Below are positions 38,437 through 46,196 of a stretch of 46,196 nt of DNA, one piece after another. Position 1 is the first letter of the stretch, and each line of letters begins with the position of its first letter. The notes beneath the pieces are model-generated. The model was given only the letters and a program-made list of their open reading frames with translations, was not told the DNA's origin and made no database searches. Source of the DNA: Methanosarcinales archaeon (lineage in GTDB: Archaea > Halobacteriota > Methanosarcinia > Methanosarcinales > Methanocomedenaceae); assembly GCA_021108405.1 (NCBI GenBank), contig JAIOQW010000146.1, forward strand, positions 1-46,196, written 5' to 3'. The position numbers and the translations under genes were made by a program.

Positions 38437-39672
38437 TTGAAGATAATAATGAATGTTATACAAATTTCTGATGGATATGTCAAGATACCACCTGAGAAAG
38501 GAGGACCTATTGAGTCTGTAATTTTCAACATATCAAAGAAAATGGTAGAACAGGGGCATAAAGTAACAATATTTGAGAGAAAACAATCAGAAAAAGATTC
38601 TATCGAAGAATATATTGATGGGATAAAAATAATACGCCTTAATACTAGAAAAATAGATAACAAATCTGGTTTAATTTCTATCGCTTTAAGTTCAATAGAT
38701 TTTGCATTCAAATTTAATGAATATATTAGAAAAACTAAGTTTGATGTTATACATGTTCATCTACCTCTTTCGGCGCTTTTTTTAATTTATATAAATAAAG
38801 GGATTAAAAGCAAATTAATTTACACATTTCATGGGGATGCATACCGATTAAATCTTAATGATAAATTTAAACTGCCCCTTTATTTAAAATTTTTTTCTCC
38901 AGACCTACATTTGATGAATAAAACGAAAATATTGGTGGTTTTGAACAATTCATTGAGAGATAAATTAATAGCTTATAAAAAATTTAAATGTAAAAACATT
39001 TTTGTAGTAAATAATGGTGTTGATATTGATATTTTCAATACTAAAACTGATATTTTTGACATAAGAAATAGATATTTGATAAATAATAAAATTGTTATTT
39101 TATTTGTTGGCGGATTAACACAACGCAAAGGTATAGACTATATTATAAAATCAGCTGAGATTCTCATACAAAAATTAAAATATAGAAATATAATTTTTTT
39201 ATTAGTTGGTCCTATTAAGGAATATGGAATGGGGGGAAGTCAATCCTCAAGTTATTATTTACATATTACTAAACTAATTACGGATTTCAAACTTGAAGAA
39301 TTTGTTAGAATTACTGATATAATTTCCTTCAATGATTTGAAAAAATTATATGTGGCTAGTGATATATTTATTTTGCCTTCTATAGAAGAAGGTTTTGGAC
39401 TAGTTTTAACAGAAGCTATGGCCTCTGGTAAACCAGTAATAGGTACAAATGTTGGTGGGATTTCAATGCAAATAGAAAATAATTGTAATGGATTTTTAAT
39501 AGAACCTGCAAATGAAAAACAATTAGCTGAAAAAATCAAATATCTAATAGATAATCCAGAGGAGCGAGTAAGAATGGGTGAAAACAGTAGAAAAATAGCT
39601 GAAAATAAATTTAATTGGGAAAAAATAGCTGAAAATTATTTGAGTATATATGAATATTTAATTAATTCTTAA
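38437..39672 (+). CDS. glycosyltransferase family 4
   Basis: 'PEKGGPIESVIFNISKKMVEQGHKVTIFE', 'VVNNGVDIDIFNTKTD', 'ADIFILPSIEEGFGLVLTEAMASGKPVIGTNVGGI'-like C-domain. Confidence 0.93.
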   Translation: MKIIMNVIQISDGYVKIPPEKGGPIESVIFNISKKMVEQGHKVTIFERKQSEKDSIEEYIDGIKIIRLNTRKIDNKSGLISIALSSIDFAFKFNEYIRKTKFDVIHVHLPLSALFLIYINKGIKSKLIYTFHGDAYRLNLNDKFKLPLYLKFFSPDLHLMNKTKILVVLNNSLRDKLIAYKKFKCKNIFVVNNGVDIDIFNTKTDIFDIRNRYLINNKIVILFVGGLTQRKGIDYIIKSAEILIQKLKYRNIIFLLVGPIKEYGMGGSQSSSYYLHITKLITDFKLEEFVRITDIISFNDLKKLYVASDIFILPSIEEGFGLVLTEAMASGKPVIGTNVGGISMQIENNCNGFLIEPANEKQLAEKIKYLIDNPEERVRMGENSRKIAENKFNWEKIAENYLSIYEYLINS

Positions 39673-39760
39673 TATTATATTTTCAACAATTTGATAATAT
39701 GTAATAAATTATAAATTATTTATATGAAAACTGGAATAAATTACATGATAAATTATTTAT

Positions 39761-41473
39761 GTGAATGATAAGGTGAAAATGAAAATAATTCATAATAGAT
39801 TAATAAATTACAGGTTTTCTATCATATTAGCTTTAAGTGCTTTTACAATTTGGTTATTTTCAATTCAACAAGCAAGAATTAATTTAATTGAAGAAGATAT
39901 AGGTGATATGGGAATTATTACAATACTTCCTCTTACTTATTTTATAGCATTTATAGTTCTAACAATTTCATTCTTTCTTAGTTTAAGATTTGAGAATAAA
40001 AATGAAAAGGTTTTGTTTTCCCATGTTATTGTGTTAATTTTATTTTTGTACCTGAGTCCTATATTAATTGAAGGTTCTAGATTACGTTTTGCTTATTCAG
40101 CCTTAAAACCTTCAGATTATATTATTCAACATGGTTTTATTGATCCATCAATAGTTATTTACCATAATTGGCCAGGTTTCCATATACTTGTTACCTTCAT
40201 CATTAAAATAAGCAATATCAGTACAACTTTATTGACAAATTCTGGCCCTGCATTGCCTGGATTATTTGTTTTAATTTTATTATATATATTATATGGCATT
40301 TTATTCAATGAAGATGTAGAAAAAAAATGGATTGCTATATGGACTTTTTTTCTTATACAATGGGTTAATCGAGATTTTTTTTCATCTCAAACTATAGGTT
40401 ATCTTTTATTTTTTTTAATATTTATTTTATTATTTTATATACTGATAAACAATTTGAATGATACAAAATATTATCTTAATTCATCACACCGCGCATTGAT
40501 AATTATTCTTTTTTCTGGATTAGTTATAACCCATTTTCTTACAGCAATTTTTATTTTTATTGTTATACTAATGTATTATCTTTTTAAATATTTAAAATAT
40601 CATCAACTAGTATTTTTGACAGCTCTCATTCTTATTTCATGGGCCATATATGGAGCTTCAACATATTTTAATTCAAATATTTCAGATTTCATCATGCGAG
40701 CAATGAATCTTGACCTCATTTTTAATGAAAACTTAACAGAACGTATTGTAGGTACACCAGGTAGATTACTATTACAATGGGTTAGAATATTTTATGCAAT
40801 AATGGTTTTTTCATTTGTAATTACCGGGATTATGATTTCTTTGAAAACTAAAACAAATATAATAAATGATAAAAAAATCTTGGTGGGATTATTTGGACTT
40901 AGTTTTTCAGTCATTTTAATGACATATGGTGGAGAGTTATTTATGCGTGTTTGGTGGTTTTGTTCGGTATTGTTTGCATATTTCATCTCAAAAAATATGG
41001 AATTTAAAAAATTTTCCACAATTTTAATTTTGTTTTTATTAATTGCTGCGCCTCCATTAACAATTATTAGTCGATATGGTGGAGAAATATATGATTACAT
41101 ACCTTTGAGCGAAAAAAAAGGTGTGGATTTTTTTTATAATAAAATCTCTTATGGATATGTGATTGGTACAACTAATCTACAATTCAAAAATAGTTACGAT
41201 AAATACATTTCCATAAATGTAAATTATTTAAATAATACAATTACCGATAAAAGACTATTTACTGCAACATATAAATCTCTAATAAACAACAAACAAATGA
41301 ATAAAGAATGGCCTTTATATCTACAATTAGATCGTGGCATTTGGACATTTTACAGTAGATTGTATGATACAAATCTCAATGATCTGCAAAAAAAAATTGA
41401 TGAATCTTCAAAATATGATAAAATTTATACAAATCCAAATTTTGACTTATACAAATATTGTGGGAACTTATAA
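39761..41473 (+). CDS. large multi-pass membrane protein, likely surface-glycan related
   Basis: 570 aa with ~12 hydrophobic segments, inside glycan cluster. Confidence 0.65.
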   Translation: MNDKVKMKIIHNRLINYRFSIILALSAFTIWLFSIQQARINLIEEDIGDMGIITILPLTYFIAFIVLTISFFLSLRFENKNEKVLFSHVIVLILFLYLSPILIEGSRLRFAYSALKPSDYIIQHGFIDPSIVIYHNWPGFHILVTFIIKISNISTTLLTNSGPALPGLFVLILLYILYGILFNEDVEKKWIAIWTFFLIQWVNRDFFSSQTIGYLLFFLIFILLFYILINNLNDTKYYLNSSHRALIIILFSGLVITHFLTAIFIFIVILMYYLFKYLKYHQLVFLTALILISWAIYGASTYFNSNISDFIMRAMNLDLIFNENLTERIVGTPGRLLLQWVRIFYAIMVFSFVITGIMISLKTKTNIINDKKILVGLFGLSFSVILMTYGGELFMRVWWFCSVLFAYFISKNMEFKKFSTILILFLLIAAPPLTIISRYGGEIYDYIPLSEKKGVDFFYNKISYGYVIGTTNLQFKNSYDKYISINVNYLNNTITDKRLFTATYKSLINNKQMNKEWPLYLQLDRGIWTFYSRLYDTNLNDLQKKIDESSKYDKIYTNPNFDLYKYCGNL

Positions 41474-41536
41474 TATATGAACATACTTCAATTAAAGGCA
41501 GGGATTTGGACTTGTGATGTTGAGAGTACAGCATTA

Positions 41537-41570
41537 AAATCTGTGTCTAAAAAAATAACTGGAAAATTGG
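41537..41570. repeat. second copy of the 'AAATCYGTGTCTRAAAAAATAACTGGAAAATTGG' sequence
   Basis: Near-match to 14374-14405. Confidence 0.6.
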
Positions 41571-41604
41571 ATAGTTCCATAATTAGGTAAATAGAGGTTA
41601 AAGT

Positions 41605-42867
41605 ATGAAAATGATAATTATCGATGAATTTAACTCGTTGAACAACGGTGAGATGGCTCGAGTTATTAGTGCGATTGAAGGAATAAAAAATTACATTCCA
41701 AATGTAAATTTCACAATATTTTCATCTGATCCAGAAATTGATAAAGAGCGATATAAAAAATTTGATATTAAAGTTATTAAAAGACCTTGGTATTTACAAT
41801 CTAAAATATTTATTATTTCATTAATTTTATCAATGTTGCTGGCGTTTATCACAATAATCAACTGTTTATTTTCAAGATTTTTTAAAAAAGGGAAATTTCA
41901 ACAATATGATATTTTCATCCATCTTCTTGGAGATGTTTTTAATGATTATGGCATAATTCCACTTTTTTATCATTTATTTCATATTTCTATAGGATTAATT
42001 ATCGGAAAACCAGTTATAATTTATGGAGAATCAATTGGGCCTTTTAAAAACCATCAACTGAAATTTTTAACTAAGGTTGTATTGAATAGAGTTAGTCTTA
42101 TCCTGGTAAGAGAAGAAATTAGTTTTAAATATCTATCAGAAATGGGAGTAAATAAATCTAAAATTCGATTAACTAACGACCCAGCATTTGCTCTTATACC
42201 AGCATCTCAAGAAAGGATAGAAATAATTTTAAGTCAGGAGAATATTAAAAAAGGAAATAAACCATTTATTGGCATCTCACCTGTTCAAGGAATTCGTCCT
42301 GACATTTTTCCTCAGATAATTGGATTCGAAAAAAAATATGAGGAATATATAGAATTTATAGCGAATATCACCGACTATATTCAGGAAAAATTAGATGCCA
42401 ATATAGTATTTGTTCCACATGTATTAAGACATGATGATGATGATAGGATAATATGTGAAAAAATTATGCAGAAGATTGAAAATAAAAAAAATGTTGTAAT
42501 ACTTAAGGGAATGTACACGGCTGATGAGCTAAAAGGTATTATTTCTCAATTTGACATTTTCTTAGGTTCAAGAATGCATGCAACTATTGCTTCTACTTCT
42601 ATGTATGTCCCTACAATAGCATTAGCACACAGCCATAAGTTCATAGGAATTATTGGCGGGATTTTAGACCAAAATGATTTTGTAATTGATTTAAGAAAAT
42701 CAAATACTGAAGATCTTTTAAATGAAACTAAAAGTAAAATAGATTATTCATGGAAAAATCGAGATATAATCAGGGAAAAGTTATATGAAAGCATGAAAAA
42801 AGCACGAGAAAAAGCTTTCCTAAATGGAAAATATGTCAAAGAACTCTGTGAATCTATAAATCAATAA
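41605..42867 (+). CDS. polysaccharide pyruvyl transferase family protein
   Basis: 'VIIYGESIGPFKNHQLKFLTKVVLNRVSLILVREEIS', 'LTNDPAFAL', 'FLGSRMHATIASTSMYVPTIALAHSHKFIGI'. Confidence 0.9.
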   Translation: MKMIIIDEFNSLNNGEMARVISAIEGIKNYIPNVNFTIFSSDPEIDKERYKKFDIKVIKRPWYLQSKIFIISLILSMLLAFITIINCLFSRFFKKGKFQQYDIFIHLLGDVFNDYGIIPLFYHLFHISIGLIIGKPVIIYGESIGPFKNHQLKFLTKVVLNRVSLILVREEISFKYLSEMGVNKSKIRLTNDPAFALIPASQERIEIILSQENIKKGNKPFIGISPVQGIRPDIFPQIIGFEKKYEEYIEFIANITDYIQEKLDANIVFVPHVLRHDDDDRIICEKIMQKIENKKNVVILKGMYTADELKGIISQFDIFLGSRMHATIASTSMYVPTIALAHSHKFIGIIGGILDQNDFVIDLRKSNTEDLLNETKSKIDYSWKNRDIIREKLYESMKKAREKAFLNGKYVKELCESINQ

Positions 42868-42955
42868 AATATTTAAAAAAAATTCAATTATTTTCGTTTC
42901 AAATAAAACTATACCCTTACTTACTCTCCAAAATCTCTTTTTTGACATAAGCATT

Positions 42956-44230
42956 CTATTTAAAAATAGAATGTTTATATTCGATTATCATTATCAGAGG
43001 AATCGTAATTAAATTTCCAGTAAGCCATGATATTCCAATTCCGTTCAATCCAAAGTTATTAATTAATGAAATATAGCTGCCTACTAAAGTTATAATCATA
43101 ATTATCCCATTAATTATTACAACAATAATGACCTGTTTACTAATATTTTTTATTGTGATATACACAGTATTTATGGCAAATGGTAAACTGGATATTGCCA
43201 ATATTTTAACAATATAGCTCCCTTCTTCTAGGTATTCATTTCCGAATAAAAGTAAAATTTGATCACCAAATAATAAAATGAACAGTAGTGATGGAATTAA
43301 AATTAAAAATATATATATAAATGATCTCTTGACATCTCCAATAATTTTTGCATTTGAATTGGACCCTTCTGCAAATAAAGATTGTGAAATACTTATTGAA
43401 ACCGCAAATAACAGTCCTGCAATATTCCATGAAATCCAAAAATATGCATTAATTTCCGGAGATAATATTATTGTTATCATAAGAGGCAATATTAATCCGA
43501 TAGACATACTGAGAAAATTTGCTATATAATTCATAAATGAAAACTTAAACATATTTTTAATAATATCAAATTTGATAAATATTTCTGTTGTATAGTCTGG
43601 AATTATTTTTAAAACTAACCAAATTCCTACAATAAAGGCAATTATAATTCCTACACCCCATGATAAGTATATACCAAATGCTTCAAGTGGGACTAAAAAT
43701 ATTAATATGGAAAGTCTAAAAATTCCAAAAACCGAAATTTTAAAAAGTGTATATTTTGATTTTCTTAGTGAAATTAATATACTATTCATTTGAGCAGAAA
43801 TTGTACTAACACATGTTAATATAATAAAAAAAACTGCGAAATATATGTTATTTTGCAAAAATAAGAGTTTTGGCATCCATAACTTTAATCCGAATAAAAA
43901 ACAAATCGAAACAATTGATGATACAAATAAACTTAGTGTAAGACAAGAATTTATCATATTTTTTTTTTCATTTGAATTTGGAAGAAACCGAATTAAAGAA
44001 ACATTGAATCCGAGCATTGATATCATAGAAATTAAAATCATTGCAGAAATTGTGGCTGATCCTAACCCAACATCTGTTGAAGAATAGTATCTTGCTGCTA
44101 ATATCCAAAATACAAAACCAGATGCGCTAATTATCAGATTTGTAAATATTAAATAAATTGCATTTTTTAAAAGAGAGTTAATAAATTGACTCTTCATATG
44201 ATTAAAATTCATTTTAATTCCCACATACAA
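42956..44230 (-). CDS. polysaccharide flippase (Wzx-like, MATE superfamily)
   Basis: 'LLKNAIYLIFTNLIISASGFVFWILAARYYSSTDVGLGSATISAMILISMISMLGFNVSLIRFLP'. Confidence 0.92.
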   Translation of the reverse strand: MYVGIKMNFNHMKSQFINSLLKNAIYLIFTNLIISASGFVFWILAARYYSSTDVGLGSATISAMILISMISMLGFNVSLIRFLPNSNEKKNMINSCLTLSLFVSSIVSICFLFGLKLWMPKLLFLQNNIYFAVFFIILTCVSTISAQMNSILISLRKSKYTLFKISVFGIFRLSILIFLVPLEAFGIYLSWGVGIIIAFIVGIWLVLKIIPDYTTEIFIKFDIIKNMFKFSFMNYIANFLSMSIGLILPLMITIILSPEINAYFWISWNIAGLLFAVSISISQSLFAEGSNSNAKIIGDVKRSFIYIFLILIPSLLFILLFGDQILLLFGNEYLEEGSYIVKILAISSLPFAINTVYITIKNISKQVIIVVIINGIIMIITLVGSYISLINNFGLNGIGISWLTGNLITIPLIMIIEYKHSIFK

Positions 44231-44400
44231 CTTACTTTTCGCTTATCTCAAAACCGATTTAATCGTATTTAAATTAAACCTATTTCCCAGATGTGGAACA
44301 AAATAAACTGATTATTCTTTTACAATAATGACCTATGCTCGCCAATCCCTGTATTTCTTAGGTGCGTCAATTATTATAGAGTTACAGCCTTGGGATAAAA

Positions 44401-44555
44401 TTACTCAATCTGTAGTCCCATAATTTCGCAGTCTTCTTCAGTGAACTCAACCAACGGACTTAATACTCGGCAGAAAATCGCTCTAAGGAATCCATAATCC
44501 GCTCCTTATCCTTATCTTGAATGACAAATACCCTACGTATGAGCTTACAATAGGG
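44401..44555 (-). pseudogene. unidentified decayed gene remnant
   Basis: Reverse strand frames join as PYCKLIRRVFVIQDKDKERIMDSLERFSAE[frameshift]VLSPLVEFTEEDCEIMGLQIE*. Confidence 0.4.
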
Positions 44556-44689
44556 GGTATCATCTTAAAGCCTTTTGGGTACTTAGAAGCAGACTATTGT
44601 CAAATCTGAGTGCCATTAGCTTTTATTTCATCACTTTGATCAGCTGATATTTTATCAGCCCATTTCCAGTTTGACAATGGTTCAGTTTT

Positions 44690-46196
44690 TTATATTTCAG
44701 CTTCATATATGGAACCATCAAGGATAATACTTTTAATTAGCTCTACATCTTCATTTAAGTATTCTATTAAAACATTGGCATTAAAAGTATAAAATATTAC
44801 TTTATCTTCTCTATTTTCATTTTTTCGGATTGTAATATTATTAACCCATCGTTCATCTGATTTTTGATTTGAATAAGTACCAAACACATAGTCAAATTCT
44901 TCGTCTATTTCATTATTTTCTAAAATAATGGTACTATTTGAAAAATTTGAAATATATATCCCAAAATGCCTTTCATTATCCGAAATCAAATTATTCTTAA
45001 TAATATAATCTTCTCCACCTCTTTCAATTACAATACCTGTTTTATAGTTTGAATTAAAAGAATTATTTTGAATAATTATATTTTTGGAATTCCAAATCGT
45101 CATTCCATGCCCATACCCCCAACCATTTTCAAATGAGTTACTTTTTTCAACTGTAATATTTTCAGCATTCCAGATAAAAAAACCATCGTAATAAGAATTT
45201 GTTACGGTGTTATTAACAAATAGTAGATGATGAACTTTATTTCCATCTCCACCTTCAATATCAAAGCCTTCTTTGTTTGTATGATTTATATAATTATTTT
45301 CAAAATTACTGTAACTTATGCTGTTAAGAATAGCCATTCCTTCAAGACCTGCATTTAAAATTATATTATTTTTTATATTATGATTAGATGGGATGCCATT
45401 AGTATTGTAAATATTAAAAATTAACCCATGAGATGTTGAATTAATTATAATTGAATCAGTAATGCTACTGTTAGTAACATTACCATCAAAACTAATTCCA
45501 TTTAAAAGCGGATGTTGTACAGTAACATTCGAAATTTTAACATTTGAAGTATATGGTGAACATCCACGGATTGAAATTTCACCAATCCTATTGAAATTTG
45601 ATTGTTTTATCTCACCTCTTAAAACATTCAGATAGACAATTCCCCTTTCTTTTGGTCTTTTATGATAATTATTTTTTGAAGTTAGTCCTATATTAGATAT
45701 ATTGCTGTTCGATACCTTTAAATCAGATTTGTGACCTTCTGCAACTATAAATCCTCTTTGTTTGGCTTCGTCATCAGCTGGTGCTTTTTTGATAGTATCC
45801 CACGAAGAAAGATTGATTCCATTTATTTCAGCCTTTCCAAATATTTGAATATATGCCACTGTTGAGTCATCTATTGATAACAGCCGTAGTTCTTCTGTAT
45901 CACTATTATTTATGAATAAAGTGCCATTTTCATTCACAATAATAGGAACCTTAAGCAACCAAACTTTAGAATTTATCTCTTCGAGCAAGGAATTATTGCT
46001 TAGAATGTAATGAACTTTTGATAAATTGCAGCTATTGTGCACATAAATTATATTATTTTTAAGAGTTATTATAGAAGGGGGGGTGGGAGTAGGTTCAACA
46101 GTCGGCTCAACAGTCGGTTCAACAGTCGGTTCAACAGTCGGCTCAACAGTAGGTTCAACAGTAGGTTCAACAGTAGGTTCAACAGTAGGTTCAACA
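44690..46196 (-). CDS. right-handed beta-helix surface protein with VEPT-repeat linker; 5' end beyond window
   Basis: Frame stays open upstream of the track's GTG at 46042: (VEPT)n-PTPPSIITLKNNIIYVHNSCNL…; many NxFxxN/SxxNxxxNN NosD-like repeats. Confidence 0.85.
   Translation of the reverse strand, partial: VEPTVEPTVEPTVEPTVEPTVEPTVEPTVEPTVEPTPTPPSIITLKNNIIYVHNSCNLSKVHYILSNNSLLEEINSKVWLLKVPIIVNENGTLFINNSDTEELRLLSIDDSTVAYIQIFGKAEINGINLSSWDTIKKAPADDEAKQRGFIVAEGHKSDLKVSNSNISNIGLTSKNNYHKRPKERGIVYLNVLRGEIKQSNFNRIGEISIRGCSPYTSNVKISNVTVQHPLLNGISFDGNVTNSSITDSIIINSTSHGLIFNIYNTNGIPSNHNIKNNIILNAGLEGMAILNSISYSNFENNYINHTNKEGFDIEGGDGNKVHHLLFVNNTVTNSYYDGFFIWNAENITVEKSNSFENGWGYGHGMTIWNSKNIIIQNNSFNSNYKTGIVIERGGEDYIIKNNLISDNERHFGIYISNFSNSTIILENNEIDEEFDYVFGTYSNQKSDERWVNNITIRKNENREDKVIFYTFNANVLIEYLNEDVELIKSIILDGSIYEAEI
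46091..46196. repeat. 12-bp tandem repeat (GGTTCAACAGTMG) encoding VEPT, 8.8 copies visible
   Basis: Units differ at the Pro codon (CCG or CCT) and Glu codon (GAG or GAA). Confidence 0.9.

Noticed and set aside
46091-46196. Tandem 12-mers as a CRISPR-like array
   Set aside because: Units are contiguous without spacers and in frame with the beta-helix CDS

Overview
The window looks like a chromosomal segment from a methanogen/ANME-type euryarchaeon. The assignment is inferred from CofE, RfcS, TFB, Gar1, archaeal GHMP shikimate kinase, DUF1699 and DUF5591/ArcS-like genes. No tRNA, rRNA or CRISPR was seen. The left part (0.2-6.2 kb) is a peptide/nickel-type ABC transporter operon. Its secreted solute-binding protein carries an N-terminal dockerin module and is translationally coupled to an upstream gene for a membrane-anchored cohesin-domain protein; the terminal ATPase gene appears frameshifted. 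The middle (6.9-31.8 kb) is mostly core genes: RfcS, CofE, macrodomain protein, NitT/TauT-type ABC transporter with a divergent HTH regulator, shikimate kinase/chorismate mutase, HisA, PorCDAB, PHP phosphatase, Gar1-TFB. It also holds a DUF2341 surface protein cut off from its PGF-CTERM-like tail by an in-frame TAA, an orphan histidine kinase beside a truncated response regulator, a transposase remnant and a HepT/MntA toxin-antitoxin pair. The right part (31.9-46.2 kb) is a cell-surface island: flippase pseudogene, archaeosortase/exosortase-family enzyme with an overlapping EpsI-like gene, CPBP protease, glycosyltransferases, a PEF/PEP-CTERM-like substrate, and then a strongly AT-rich polysaccharide cluster ending in a VEPT-repeat beta-helix protein that runs off the window. 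Intergenic regions carry mosaics of short palindromic modules. The strongest candidates for follow-up are the cohesin-dockerin transporter, the archaeosortase locus and the shuffled palindrome mosaics.
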